Source of the DNA: Helicobacter ganmani
GTDB taxonomy: Bacteria; Campylobacterota; Campylobacteria; Campylobacterales; Helicobacteraceae
Assembly: GCF_003364315.1 (NCBI RefSeq)
Contig: NZ_NXLS01000004.1
Coordinates: 62,001-126,000, forward strand
DNA: 64,000 bases
Direction: 5' to 3'
The position numbers and the translations under genes are program-made. The notes beneath the pieces are model-generated. The model worked only from the letters and a program-made list of their open reading frames with translations. It ran no database searches and was not told the origin of the DNA. Shown piece by piece: positions 7,410-16,061 of the stretch; the stretch's first letter is position 1, and every line of letters begins with the position of its first letter.

Positions 7410-8288
7410 ATGTTTTCAAAAACAAAAAATATAATCCAGAAACTTGTAAAAATAACCGACACGATTCAGATTACACCCGAAAAAATGGATTATGAGAAGC
7501 TAAAAATATTAGAGCAACTAGAGATTGGAAAGGAAATTGAACTTGAATGGATACATCAAACTAGCAATGGGCTTTTAAGCTATAAAGGTTTTCAAGTCTT
7601 ACTCTATATTCCAGACCATACTTCAAAATTTCATTCTCCACTGCAAGAATTAATAAAGTATCCAGAAAAATGCAACAAATTCCACATTGCAAATTGTGAA
7701 AAATTACAAGAAATGAGTCGCAACAAAAGATACAACAGATACATAGCCACCATAGATACAAGCGGACAATTCATTATAGATGGCAAAGATAGAGGAATGA
7801 TTACAGAGGCAAGAGTTGTTTTAAGGGTTTGTAAGTATTGTCTAAATTTTATTAATTACCAAAATTACGCCAATAGCAGCCCAAATCACAAAAAAGATAT
7901 ATTTGATTCCTTTGACATCAAAGAATTTCTAGCCACTTATGAAACACATTTTGAACAACTGCCAAAACAAACAAAATACAAGCCAAGCTATGCAAATAAT
8001 TGGAATCAAGTTTCTGAAAATTATAGAAAAAATAAAGATTATGTTTGTGAGATTTGCGGAGTAGATTTGTCGCAATATAAATATTTATTACAAGTACATC
8101 ACAAAAATGGCGTAAAGAGCGACAATTCCTATTCAAATCTAATAGCACTCTGTGCAGTCTGCCACAGAAGCCAACCCAATCATCAGCATTTGTATGTTAG
8201 CCCACAGGATACTAAAAAGATAGAAAATTTAAGAAAACATAGCGCAACACCCATTATAGAGCTAGATGATGATGAGATTCCTTTTTAG
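7410..8288 (+). CDS. zorE: HNH endonuclease, candidate ZorE of a type II Zorya system
   Basis: The C-terminal third is an HNH nuclease: zinc cysteines C213/C216 and C248/C251, catalytic H230-H231, N243 and H252 (V-H-H-K-N-G; N-L-I-A-L-C-A-V-C-H). A second CxxC (C141/C144) lies in the middle; the N-terminal 140 residues show no motif I recognise. The ATG follows the zorB TAA directly, so the genes are coupled. In type II Zorya the third gene, ZorE, is an HNH nuclease that degrades phage DNA. The role here is inferred from domain order; the gene itself is intact. Confidence 0.75.
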   Translation: MFSKTKNIIQKLVKITDTIQITPEKMDYEKLKILEQLEIGKEIELEWIHQTSNGLLSYKGFQVLLYIPDHTSKFHSPLQELIKYPEKCNKFHIANCEKLQEMSRNKRYNRYIATIDTSGQFIIDGKDRGMITEARVVLRVCKYCLNFINYQNYANSSPNHKKDIFDSFDIKEFLATYETHFEQLPKQTKYKPSYANNWNQVSENYRKNKDYVCEICGVDLSQYKYLLQVHHKNGVKSDNSYSNLIALCAVCHRSQPNHQHLYVSPQDTKKIENLRKHSATPIIELDDDEIPF

Positions 8289-8307
8289 TATAACCCTATC
8301 AATTTAA

Positions 8308-10137
8308 CTATTGCTTAATACCTAAAAGCGTGGTAATCATCTCATCAATAGCCGAAATCATTTTCGCATTTGCGCTATAACCTGTTTGAAATTTGATGAG
8401 ATTTACCATTTCATCATCTATGGAAACCTCTGAAATGGTTTTGTATTCTTTCTTGATTGAATTATACACCGCTTCTTTGGTTTCTTGCGTTATTTGTGTT
8501 CCCTCTGTTTGTGAAGCAACCTTGCTTGCAATATAGCGAAAATATCCGCTAATCGTTTCTTGTCGCTCCTCTCTATCATAGACATCTGTAAAAGTAATTT
8601 TGTCGTATTGTAATTGTTGCATCATATTTGCAACTTCAAAGTTACCATTGACTGCTTCACGATACGCACGAATCAAAGTCGGGTCATCACGATAAGCTCT
8701 CGCAAGCTCTATATTACTCGCGTCATTTCCATCAAAAAAACGATTGACGCCAAATGCACCAGCAAAATTTGTGCCATTGTCTTGAATAGAAATATAAATT
8801 TCCTCGCTGGGATTCTTAGAAGTAATCGCAAAAGTTTGCGTGTCACTATTGTAAGTTGCTTGGAATCGGTCATCAAAGTCGTTCAGAGCATTGCCATCTA
8901 AATTATCATCAAGATTCGCATTAAGCTGGTCAATAATGCTTTGCATATTGGTAAGATTGTCTATTTTAACCTCACGCGCACCCAATTCATTTCCTTGTTT
9001 ATCATACATTACAACCTTGAAACTTCCCTCGCGGATATTATAACCGCTTGTTGTTAGCGCATCTTGTGTATTAATATAAAGCTTATCACTACGCGCTCCT
9101 AATTGTGAGCATTGCGCATAAATATTATTCGTTGCTTCAATGATTCCATTTGCAAAAGTATCCAAATCATTGATATACACTTGCAATTTTCCCAAAGTTC
9201 CTTGACAAGTAAAAACCTCTTCGGTGCGAATCAAATCCAACAATGCCCCAACTTTTCCTTCATTTAGAGTATTGGTTAAATTATATTCTTTGTGGTCCCT
9301 GCGCAGATATTTAATCGTATAGATTCCGCTTTCATTTTGAGAATTATCCAAAGTCAAAGGATGCCAAGATTCTCCATCTACAATAGACCTTCCACCGATG
9401 GTCAATGTATAATCCTCGTCAAAATCTGCGATATTTTTATTCACACACGCACTCCCTTTGACTTCTTGCTTGAAAACTTCGCAACCGATAAGATTGTTAA
9501 TTTCAAACTCATATTGGTCGCGCAAATCACGCAAATCATTTGCTTTTCTGTATAAATCTTGATTTTCATATTCATTGATTTGTTTATTAATCATTGCGAT
9601 TTGTTCTGCTAAGCGATTCACTTCCTCTACAGCAACTTTGACTTCGTCATTTAAACGTTGTTGCAAATATACTAAGGAATTACGTGTTTCTTGAATATTT
9701 TTAGAAAGTGTATTTGCCTGCTCTGCTAATGCAATTTTTTGTGCTGGGTCTCCTGCTTTAGTAGCTAAATCTTTCCAAGCATTAAAGTAGTTTTGTAAAT
9801 CATTGTAGATTCCTACCCCGTCAATCTCCGGATAATACGAAGAGGCTTCTCTAAGTCCTGCGAAACTTGTATCGTAATAGGTTTTTTCTGAAGTGGCTTT
9901 TTTGTAACGCATAAAAGTATATTCATCGTGTACACGCTCCACCGTCATAATATCAAGCCCTTGCCCTAAAGCATAGTTTTGTTTCCAAAGTGGAGTCTCT
10001 GCGGCACTTCTGACGATTTGCCTAGAATAAAATTCATTATTCGCATTTGCAATATTATTACTTGTTGTATCCACCATCACTTGATGCCCAGTCAAGCCTG
10101 TGTATGGAGTATTTAATGATGAAAGCAATCCTCCCAT
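8308..10137 (-). CDS. flgK: Flagellar hook-associated protein 1, FlgK
   Basis: FlgK forms the first hook-filament junction zone. The N-terminus (M-G-G-L-L-S-S-L-N-T-P-Y-T-G-L and T-T-S-N-N-I-A-N-A-N) is the conserved flagellar rod/hook motif. The C-terminus (E-V-S-I-D-D-E-M-V-N-L-I-K-F-Q-T-G-Y-S-A-N-A-K) is the matching helical tail. 609 residues, normal for the family in this phylum. AGGAGG precedes the ATG. It follows its chaperone gene by twelve bases and is convergent with the HNH gene. Confidence 0.96.
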   Translation of the reverse strand: MGGLLSSLNTPYTGLTGHQVMVDTTSNNIANANNEFYSRQIVRSAAETPLWKQNYALGQGLDIMTVERVHDEYTFMRYKKATSEKTYYDTSFAGLREASSYYPEIDGVGIYNDLQNYFNAWKDLATKAGDPAQKIALAEQANTLSKNIQETRNSLVYLQQRLNDEVKVAVEEVNRLAEQIAMINKQINEYENQDLYRKANDLRDLRDQYEFEINNLIGCEVFKQEVKGSACVNKNIADFDEDYTLTIGGRSIVDGESWHPLTLDNSQNESGIYTIKYLRRDHKEYNLTNTLNEGKVGALLDLIRTEEVFTCQGTLGKLQVYINDLDTFANGIIEATNNIYAQCSQLGARSDKLYINTQDALTTSGYNIREGSFKVVMYDKQGNELGAREVKIDNLTNMQSIIDQLNANLDDNLDGNALNDFDDRFQATYNSDTQTFAITSKNPSEEIYISIQDNGTNFAGAFGVNRFFDGNDASNIELARAYRDDPTLIRAYREAVNGNFEVANMMQQLQYDKITFTDVYDREERQETISGYFRYIASKVASQTEGTQITQETKEAVYNSIKKEYKTISEVSIDDEMVNLIKFQTGYSANAKMISAIDEMITTLLGIKQ

Positions 10138-10149
10138 AGCACACCTCCT

Positions 10150-10605
10150 CTACACTTCAGTATGCAGAAAGGATGCATTGCCTAAGGATTGTTTTTTATA
10201 ACCACGTTCTTCAACGGGAACAATTTTACTTAAAAGAGAGTTGTAAAATTCTGAAACCGCTAAGGACATCTTACCAAAACGATAATTGAGATTCTTCAAA
10301 ACCTCTAATTGGTCGTGAAGCTCCGCAGTGCATTCACTTGCGCCCTCACCCAAAAGATGTTGTTTGTCCTCGTAAGTTAAATCCTCTAAAGTAGCGTTGG
10401 GATATTCTGTACGCAAACGCTCTTCAATGCTTTTAGCGTAAGCTTCTTTTTTGCGAATAAAAGACGCAATTAATTCCTCTTTTTGTGGAATCCTTGCAAA
10501 GACGGCTTCGTTATTTGCGATTTTAATATCCGCAATATCCTGTTCTGTAATTGCAATGAGTGCTTTAATATCTTCTAAAGCATCTTTTAAGAACTGCAAA
10601 GACAT
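10150..10605 (-). CDS. FlgN-like flagellar export chaperone
   Basis: A 151-residue, mostly helical acidic protein between flgM and flgK. Size, helical character and position match FlgN, the cytoplasmic chaperone for the hook-associated proteins FlgK and FlgL. Sequence similarity to enterobacterial FlgN is not visible by eye, so the call rests mainly on context; H. pylori has the same order. AGGAG lies 7 bases before the ATG. Confidence 0.72.
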   Translation of the reverse strand: MSLQFLKDALEDIKALIAITEQDIADIKIANNEAVFARIPQKEELIASFIRKKEAYAKSIEERLRTEYPNATLEDLTYEDKQHLLGEGASECTAELHDQLEVLKNLNYRFGKMSLAVSEFYNSLLSKIVPVEERGYKKQSLGNASFLHTEV

Positions 10606-10635
10606 GAGATAACTCCTATAAAATAGACTTATCTC

Positions 10636-10878
10636 TTATCTAAGCAATTCTTGTGCCAACTTTTGCGCACTCCCCTTTAAATCTAATTTATAAGTGCCAT
10701 CTTTAATAGCGGCTTTAATTTCATCTAGTCTAGTGCTAGAGGTTTTTGCAGTTTTTTCTGCCTGTGGTTTTTCATTGACTGATTCATTTCTTGCATTATT
10801 AATCTGCAAAGTATTTTTATTATTCGCTTGATTCATTGCATTTGAAAAAACCGAATTACTCATCAAATGACTAATCAT
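10636..10878 (-). CDS. flgM: Anti-sigma-28 factor FlgM
   Basis: FlgM binds and inhibits FliA (sigma-28). The C-terminal half (R-L-D-E-I-K-A-A-I-K-D-G-T-Y-K-L-D) is the FlgM signature; the N-terminal half is polar and probably disordered, as usual. The open frame reaches 10908, but AAGGAG five bases before the ATG at 10878 decides the start, giving 80 residues. It heads the flgM-flgN-flgK unit, itself preceded by a sigma-28-type promoter, which would give feedback control. Confidence 0.9.
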   Translation of the reverse strand: MISHLMSNSVFSNAMNQANNKNTLQINNARNESVNEKPQAEKTAKTSSTRLDEIKAAIKDGTYKLDLKGSAQKLAQELLR

Positions 10879-10910
10879 ATTTTCTCCTTTCTTAAAAAAT
10901 CTTTCCATTA

Positions 10911-10935
10911 ATATCGGCTATTTTTCAAAAAACTA
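10911..10935 (-). promoter_or_regulatory. Sigma-28 (FliA) promoter of flgM-flgN-flgK
   Basis: On the minus strand CGATAT (10911-10916) matches the sigma-28 -10 consensus CGATWT. Exactly 15 bases upstream is TAGT, two mismatches from the TAAA -35 core. It lies 33 bases before the flgM ATG and overlaps the stop codon of the small membrane protein gene upstream. Confidence 0.7.
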
Positions 10936-11127
10936 AAATGATTCCCGCACACTTTTTGAAACATCTTGTAAAAACTTCTCTGTATCAGACTTTGGAGGAG
11001 CAATTTGCTGACCATCACCATATAATGGAACATTAGGACCTCCAATTTTAATTGTATATAAAATCACAAAGAGCATAAAATAAATAAAAAGTCCAAATCC
11101 CATAGATGGCACAAACCAATCTTTCAT
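10933..11127 (-). CDS. Small single-pass membrane protein, unknown function
   Basis: A 64-residue protein with one strong membrane segment (G-F-G-L-F-I-Y-F-M-L-F-V-I-L-Y-T-I) and a polar tail ending K-F-L-Q-D-V-S-K-S-V-R-E-S-F. AAGGAGCAGTA directly precedes the ATG, so translation is likely. I do not recognise the family. Its stop lies within the sigma-28 promoter region of flgM. A -10-like element is upstream. Confidence 0.7.
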   Translation of the reverse strand: MKDWFVPSMGFGLFIYFMLFVILYTIKIGGPNVPLYGDGQQIAPPKSDTEKFLQDVSKSVRESF

Positions 11128-11162
11128 TACTGCTCCTTGAAATAATATTTTCAGAGATTAGA

Positions 11163-11168
11163 AGTATA
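11163..11168 (-). promoter_or_regulatory. Extended -10 (TGCTATACT) of the small membrane protein gene
   Basis: TATACT preceded by TGC on the minus strand, 35 bases upstream of the ATG at 11127. One mismatch to consensus. Confidence 0.45.
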
Positions 11169-11248
11169 GCAAAATTTTGTTTTTTAATGAAATTAAAAAA
11201 TTTTTATAATTTTTTTATATTTCTTGAGGAAAACCGCGCTTTTTGTGC

Positions 11249-11254
11249 TATAAT
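11249..11254 (+). promoter_or_regulatory. Extended -10 (TGCTATAAT) of csd3
   Basis: Perfect TATAAT with the TGn extension 55 bases before the csd3 ATG, in the divergent gap with the small membrane protein gene. Confidence 0.6.
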
Positions 11255-11309
11255 CTGCTTTCTCTAAACAATTTTATCCCAAAACTACATTAAATATAGG
11301 GGCGAATCT

Positions 11310-12548
11310 ATGCGACTTTTTAAAATTCTTAAATCAACATTCTTTAAACATTCTTTAAAAACCTTTTGTCTTTTTGGTGCATTTGGGTCTATTTGTGCCA
11401 ATGCTGCAAATATTCAAGAATCCCAATGGGAACAAGGTCAAACACTGCTCACATTTTTTGAAAAAAACAGAATCCCTTTAAAAGTTTATTATGATTTAGC
11501 TCCAGAGGATAAAGAACTCGCCGATGAAATTATCAGCGGTAGCACATTTTATGCGCTTTACGAAGATTCCACTTTACTGCAAGCTTTAATCCCTATCAAT
11601 GAAAATTCACAACTACACATTTTCAAAGAAAAAGATTCTTATGGCATGCGAGCAATTCCTGTGGCTTATTTCACAGAAGAACGAACAATTGCTCTTTCTG
11701 TTGAAAATTCACTTTATAACGATATCGTCAAACTCACAGGGGATAAATTTTTGGCAAATGATTTTATCCAAGCCCACAAAGGAAGCGTAGATTTTCGTCG
11801 CGAAGTGCGTAAAAATGACAAATTAGCTATCATTTATGAACGCAAATATCGTTTGGGTAAGAACTTTGGCTCACCTAATATTAAAGCGTCCATTTTAAAT
11901 GTTGGCAAGCGACATCAATATGTTGTGCGTCACGAAGATGGACAATTTTACGACTTAAAAGGCAATAATTTAAGCAAATATTTACTCACAGTGCCACTTC
12001 ATTATAAACGTATTTCTTCCCATTTTTCTATGGGACGCAAACACCCAATTCTTGGATATAAACGCCCGCATTTAGGGACAGATTATGCTGCGCCTCGTCA
12101 TACCCCTATCCGTGCATCAGGGAAAGGTAGAGTAATTTTTGCAGGTACAAAAGGTGGCTATGGCAAAACCGTAATTATTCAGCACGAAAATGGCTATAAA
12201 ACACTCTATGCACATATGCAAAAAATTGACCGTAAGATTCGAGCAGGAGTAAGCGTTGCACAAGGCAAACAAATCGGCACAGTAGGCAGCACAGGACTTA
12301 GCACAGGACCACATTTACATTTTGGACTTTACAAAAATGGCAATGCAGTTAATCCAATCAAACACTTAAAAATTGCACATTCTAAACTTAAAGGCAAAGA
12401 AAAAGAGGAATTTTTAATGCTTGCCAAAAATTACCAACAAGCTCTCAACACGGCTCTTACTCAAGGAATTGACAATCAAACGCCATTTAGAAAAATCCAA
12501 AATGGCTACATTGTCTATCTTAATTCAGAGGATAAGAATTTAAACTGA
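11310..12548 (+). CDS. csd3: M23 peptidoglycan peptidase, Csd3/HdpA-like cell-shape protein
   Basis: A periplasmic zinc peptidase trimming peptidoglycan crosslinks and stem peptides; in H. pylori Csd3 (HdpA) and C. jejuni Pgp3 it controls cell shape. A signal peptide ends near A-N-A-A-N. The middle carries the regulatory region and the C-terminal M23 domain has the ligands H-L-G-T-D and H-L-H-F-G with Y-A-H-M. 412 residues matches Csd3. AGGGGCGAATCT precedes the ATG. The TGA overlaps the next ATG, so csd3 and the Nudix gene are coupled. Confidence 0.9.
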   Translation: MRLFKILKSTFFKHSLKTFCLFGAFGSICANAANIQESQWEQGQTLLTFFEKNRIPLKVYYDLAPEDKELADEIISGSTFYALYEDSTLLQALIPINENSQLHIFKEKDSYGMRAIPVAYFTEERTIALSVENSLYNDIVKLTGDKFLANDFIQAHKGSVDFRREVRKNDKLAIIYERKYRLGKNFGSPNIKASILNVGKRHQYVVRHEDGQFYDLKGNNLSKYLLTVPLHYKRISSHFSMGRKHPILGYKRPHLGTDYAAPRHTPIRASGKGRVIFAGTKGGYGKTVIIQHENGYKTLYAHMQKIDRKIRAGVSVAQGKQIGTVGSTGLSTGPHLHFGLYKNGNAVNPIKHLKIAHSKLKGKEKEEFLMLAKNYQQALNTALTQGIDNQTPFRKIQNGYIVYLNSEDKNLN

Positions 12549-13156
12549 TGGCACTCAAAGAGATTTCTAATATTCGCTTTTGCAGCTGCCACGATTCGCA
12601 ATATATTAAGCCTAAACGAATGCTCTTTTGCGAAAATGGTAAAGAACGGAGTTGGGATATTATCGAAGCACACGATAGCGTAGCGATTCTGCTTTATCAT
12701 CAACCAAAAGATTCTTTTGTGATGGTGAAACAATTTCGCCCTGCCGTGTATCTCAAAGAAAGCACCCGCAAAACACCGAATCTCAAAGTGGAATTAGGTT
12801 ATACCTTTGAACTTTGTGCTGGGATTACAGACAAAGCGGGAAAATCCCTTAAAAAAATCGCACAAGAGGAAATCCTAGAGGAATGCGGTTATGAGATTCC
12901 ATTAGAAAATATCCACAAAATTACAGAATTTTATAGCTCTGTTGGATTTGCAGGCAGCAAACAAACGCTTTTTTTTGCCACAATTGATGAATCGTGTCGT
13001 CAAAATCAAGGAGGTGGTATAGATGATGAAAATATTGAGGTTGTTTTCATTCCAAAAACAGAAGCTTATGATTTTATTTTGAACGAATCTTACCCTAAAA
13101 CCTCTGGTGTAATGTTCGCATTTCTTTGGTTTTTTAAAAATTTTGAGGGTTGTTAA
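12548..13156 (+). CDS. Nudix hydrolase resembling NUDT14 UDP-sugar diphosphatase
   Basis: The fold and order of motifs match the eukaryotic UDP-sugar diphosphatase NUDT14: R-S-W-D near the start, H-D-S-V-A-I-L-L, V-K-Q-F-R-P-A-V-Y, F-E-L-C-A-G-I-T-D, the Nudix helix ending E-E-I-L-E-E-C-G-Y, S-S-V-G-F-A-G-S-K-Q-T and P-K-T-S-G-V. The usual R of the R-E-x-x-E-E box is E here. The likely role is hydrolysis of a nucleoside diphosphate sugar, tentatively UDP-glucose or ADP-ribose. It sits between csd3 and a coiled-coil gene, with overlapping ends on both sides. Confidence 0.82.
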   Translation: MALKEISNIRFCSCHDSQYIKPKRMLFCENGKERSWDIIEAHDSVAILLYHQPKDSFVMVKQFRPAVYLKESTRKTPNLKVELGYTFELCAGITDKAGKSLKKIAQEEILEECGYEIPLENIHKITEFYSSVGFAGSKQTLFFATIDESCRQNQGGGIDDENIEVVFIPKTEAYDFILNESYPKTSGVMFAFLWFFKNFEGC

Positions 13157-13830
13157 TGCAAAATCTTTCTGCACTCCAAGAACTCACCAAAAAACTAAAT
13201 GAAATCAAGGAATCTTGGCAAATTTATACTATTTTTGAGGCAGAAAAAAAACGTTTTAATGAAGAATTTGATGCACTCAAAAAGGACAAAGAATCCTTAA
13301 TGGAATCTTTCAACGAAATATCCGCCAAAAATGCGTTGCTCTTAGCAGATAACAAAGAGCTAGAGCAAAGAAATAAATCCTTAACAAATGAAATTGCTAT
13401 CAAAGAGCAACAACTTGAATCTCTAAACCAATCCCACCCTTTAGCACCTGATACTTTAAAATCCAAAACATTGGATTTGGCAGCCTTAGAAACACAATAT
13501 CAAAATCTTAAAAAATCTTTAGAATCTACAGAAAAATTTTTAAAAAATACTTCCCTTGTGCGCCCAAAAGCCTTAGAAAAATTAGAGATTTCCTATCAAA
13601 AACATCAACGGCTACTTGCCAACCCCGCCAAAGAATATGTTCCTTTGGAATCCGCCACTTTGCTTTTTGATACCCTAACCAAAATACAATCCCAACTCAA
13701 AACGCTTCTTTTGGAAAACTCAAAGCTAGAATCTGAAATCCAGCATTTACAAGATAATTCAAGCAAATCAGTGCAAACCCAACCCAATCAACCCCCCAGA
13801 GATTCTGACGAATCCTCGCACAATTCGTAA
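13156..13830 (+). CDS. Coiled-coil protein of unknown function
   Basis: About 224 residues, dominated by heptad-like charged helices (for instance 20-90 and 110-150) and ending in a polar, Q/P/S-rich tail. No signal peptide or membrane segment is visible. The ATG at 13156 shares its A with the Nudix stop and is preceded by GAGGG; a TTG two codons earlier is less likely. An H. pylori gene at the corresponding place has been studied as a plasminogen-binding protein (PgbA), but I cannot confirm homology from the sequence. Confidence 0.75.
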   Translation: MQNLSALQELTKKLNEIKESWQIYTIFEAEKKRFNEEFDALKKDKESLMESFNEISAKNALLLADNKELEQRNKSLTNEIAIKEQQLESLNQSHPLAPDTLKSKTLDLAALETQYQNLKKSLESTEKFLKNTSLVRPKALEKLEISYQKHQRLLANPAKEYVPLESATLLFDTLTKIQSQLKTLLLENSKLESEIQHLQDNSSKSVQTQPNQPPRDSDESSHNS

Positions 13831-13842
13831 AATTTGAAACCA

Positions 13843-15048
13843 ATGCAGCCATTAAATCTTTTCGTCTCCGCAATAGAATATTCTGCCAATCTTCATTTAG
13901 CCAATCTGCTCAAATCTCTGCAACAAACGCAAACTCCTTTTGTTCTTTATGGAATCTTTGATAAGGCATTGATTCAGCAAGCCTTAAAAGAATCGCAAAA
14001 TATCTTTCAGCCCAATGCAAACCCCATACATTCTAACTTTCTCTCCCAAACCATTTACAATCCCGAATCCTTTCGCGTTATGGGATTTGTTGGGATTCTT
14101 AAACTCATTCCAAAATTTTTCAAACTCAAAAATCAGCTTGCACAAATTGCCTCGACTTGCGATGTAGCACTTTTTATGGACTCCTCTTCTTTTAATATTC
14201 CTTTAATCCAAACAATTCGCAAACTCATTTCAAAAACAAAATATCAAAAAAAACCTCGTATTATTTATTATATTTTGCCTCAAGTTTGGGCTTGGAAACC
14301 TAAGCGTGCGCATATTTTGAGTGAAATTTGTGATGAATTATGGGGCATTTTACCTTTTGAAAAAAACTTTTATCCAAAAACCGCCCCAATCACCTATATG
14401 GGACACCCACTTCTTGATGAGATTCCTTATTCTTTTGACACACCTCAAAAAACCCAAAAAATTGCCTTTATGCCCGGCTCACGCAAAAGCGAAATTCGTG
14501 CTTTGTTTCCTATTTTCAATCAACTTGCTCAAACCTTAAAAACGCAAGGAAAAAGTGCCATTTTAATTATTCCTAAATCTTTTGCAACACAAGACTTAAG
14601 CAAAGTCTATGGAGATATTAGTGCATTTGAAATTTCCTTTGATACTTATCTCGGATTACAACAAAGTGAATTTGCCTTTGTGTGCAGTGGCACAGCAACT
14701 TTAGAATCCACATTGCTTGGGATTCCAACGATTTTAGCCTATAAAGCCAAAACATTGGATTATTGGATTGCCAAAAAATTGGTTCAATTAAACTACATTG
14801 GTTTAGCAAATATTTTTTTAGAATTTCATTTTTTCAATGCCCCCAAAAACAATCCCAACCCTTCTATTTTTCCCATTCACCCGGAATTTTTACAAGATTG
14901 CGTAAATGTAGAGAATCTGCAAAATGCGTATCTTCATTTTAATTATTCCTATTTTTTTGAACAAAAAAAGACTCTCTTCCAATATCTTTCACATGGCAGT
15001 GCAGAATCCTGCGCGAAAAAATTGCAAAATTTTGCAAAAAATTTATAA
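13843..15048 (+). CDS. lpxB: Lipid-A-disaccharide synthase LpxB
   Basis: Glycosyltransferase (GT19) that condenses UDP-diacylglucosamine with lipid X on the inner membrane face. Typical motifs are Y-I-L-P-Q-V-W-A-W-K-P-K-R, Y-M-G-H-P-L-L-D-E, M-P-G-S-R-K-S-E-I and C-S-G-T-A-T-L-E. About 401 residues from the ATG at 13843; a TTG at 13834 is an alternative start. Neither start has a strong ribosome-binding site. It precedes greA, as in H. pylori. Confidence 0.94.
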   Translation: MQPLNLFVSAIEYSANLHLANLLKSLQQTQTPFVLYGIFDKALIQQALKESQNIFQPNANPIHSNFLSQTIYNPESFRVMGFVGILKLIPKFFKLKNQLAQIASTCDVALFMDSSSFNIPLIQTIRKLISKTKYQKKPRIIYYILPQVWAWKPKRAHILSEICDELWGILPFEKNFYPKTAPITYMGHPLLDEIPYSFDTPQKTQKIAFMPGSRKSEIRALFPIFNQLAQTLKTQGKSAILIIPKSFATQDLSKVYGDISAFEISFDTYLGLQQSEFAFVCSGTATLESTLLGIPTILAYKAKTLDYWIAKKLVQLNYIGLANIFLEFHFFNAPKNNPNPSIFPIHPEFLQDCVNVENLQNAYLHFNYSYFFEQKKTLFQYLSHGSAESCAKKLQNFAKNL

Positions 15049-15113
15049 AATAAAGGGCTTTTTAACCCTATTTTCTTTACTATATCTAAATTATTTTATT
15101 CTTAAGGGAAACT

Positions 15114-15593
15114 ATGGAACCTATGACCAAATATGGTTATGATAAATTAATTTCTGAACTCAAAAATCTTAAAGAAGTTGAACGACCAAAAAACATTATT
15201 GAAATTGACACTGCAAGAGAGCACGGGGATTTGAAAGAAAATGCAGAATACCACGCCGCAAGAGAGCGTCAGCTATTTTTGGACGCACGCATTAATGAAC
15301 TAACACAACTTGTCGCTGATGCACGCGTAATTGACCCCTCTACCCTAGAGCATAGCAAAATTAGTTTTGGTTCAACCATCAAATTAGAAGATTTAGACAC
15401 TGAAGAAACTTTCACCTATACAATTGTTGGAGCAACAGAAAGCAATCCTGAAAAGGGCTTAATTTCTTATCATTCTCCTTTAGCCAAACAGCTTTTAGGA
15501 AAAATTGCAGGCGATGAAGTCAGTATGACTCTACCAAAAGGGCGCGTAGATTACGAAGTTTTAGAGATTTTTTATCAACCGATTCAATTCTAA
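15114..15593 (+). CDS. greA: Transcription elongation factor GreA
   Basis: Rescues backtracked RNA polymerase by stimulating transcript cleavage. The N-terminal coiled coil carries the active acidic tip in A-R-E-H-G-D-L-K-E-N-A-E-Y-H-A-A, and the C-terminal FKBP-like domain ends R-V-D-Y-E-V-L-E-I. 159 residues, standard. AAGGGAAACT lies before the ATG; a second ATG follows three codons on. Between lpxB and dut. Confidence 0.96.
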   Translation: MEPMTKYGYDKLISELKNLKEVERPKNIIEIDTAREHGDLKENAEYHAARERQLFLDARINELTQLVADARVIDPSTLEHSKISFGSTIKLEDLDTEETFTYTIVGATESNPEKGLISYHSPLAKQLLGKIAGDEVSMTLPKGRVDYEVLEIFYQPIQF

Positions 15594-15603
15594 GGCAACT
15601 CTT

Positions 15604-16035
15604 ATGGCAAATTTAAAAATTAAAACCTTGACTCCAAATGCCGTGATTCCAAAGTATCAAAGCAAAGAAGCTGCGGGATTTGACCTTTGCGCGAGTGAAA
15701 ATTTGATATTAGAAAAAGGCAAATGGGGATTGATTCCCACCGGACTTAGTTTTAGCTTTCCAAAAGGATATGAAATCCAAGTGCGTCCTAGAAGTGGATT
15801 AGCTTTAAAGTATGGCATTACAATTCTTAATTCTCCCGGAACGATTGATTCAGATTATCGGGGAGAAATCAAAATCATTGCAATAAACTTCGGCGACGAA
15901 GATTTTAAGATTAATGCGGGAGATAGAATCGCACAAGCGGTGCTTTGTAAAGTCAAACAAGCAAAAATCAAAGCTGTTCAAACACTAGATAAAACAAAAC
16001 GTGGCAAAAAAGGCTTTGGAAGCACAGGAAAATAA
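15604..16035 (+). CDS. dut: dUTP diphosphatase
   Basis: Trimeric dUTPase, hydrolyses dUTP to dUMP and pyrophosphate, protecting DNA from uracil and feeding thymidylate synthesis. Family motifs are A-G-F-D-L-C-A, R-P-R-S-G-L-A, the substrate motif G-T-I-D-S-D-Y-R-G-E, G-D-R-I-A-Q, and a C-terminal R-G-x-x-G-F-G-S-T-G. 143 residues. Only ten bases separate it from greA. Confidence 0.97.
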   Translation: MANLKIKTLTPNAVIPKYQSKEAAGFDLCASENLILEKGKWGLIPTGLSFSFPKGYEIQVRPRSGLALKYGITILNSPGTIDSDYRGEIKIIAINFGDEDFKINAGDRIAQAVLCKVKQAKIKAVQTLDKTKRGKKGFGSTGK

Positions 16036-16061
16036 CAAAAGATTGAAATAAAGGAGAAAAT

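Noticed and set aside
4773-8288. Prophage remnant
   Set aside because: DUF5131 is phage-named, but no integrase, capsid, tail or lysis genes are present; the region reads as a defence insert.
8308-10137. Linking flgK to the Zorya cassette as one system
   Set aside because: flgK is convergent with the cassette and belongs to its own sigma-28 flagellar unit.
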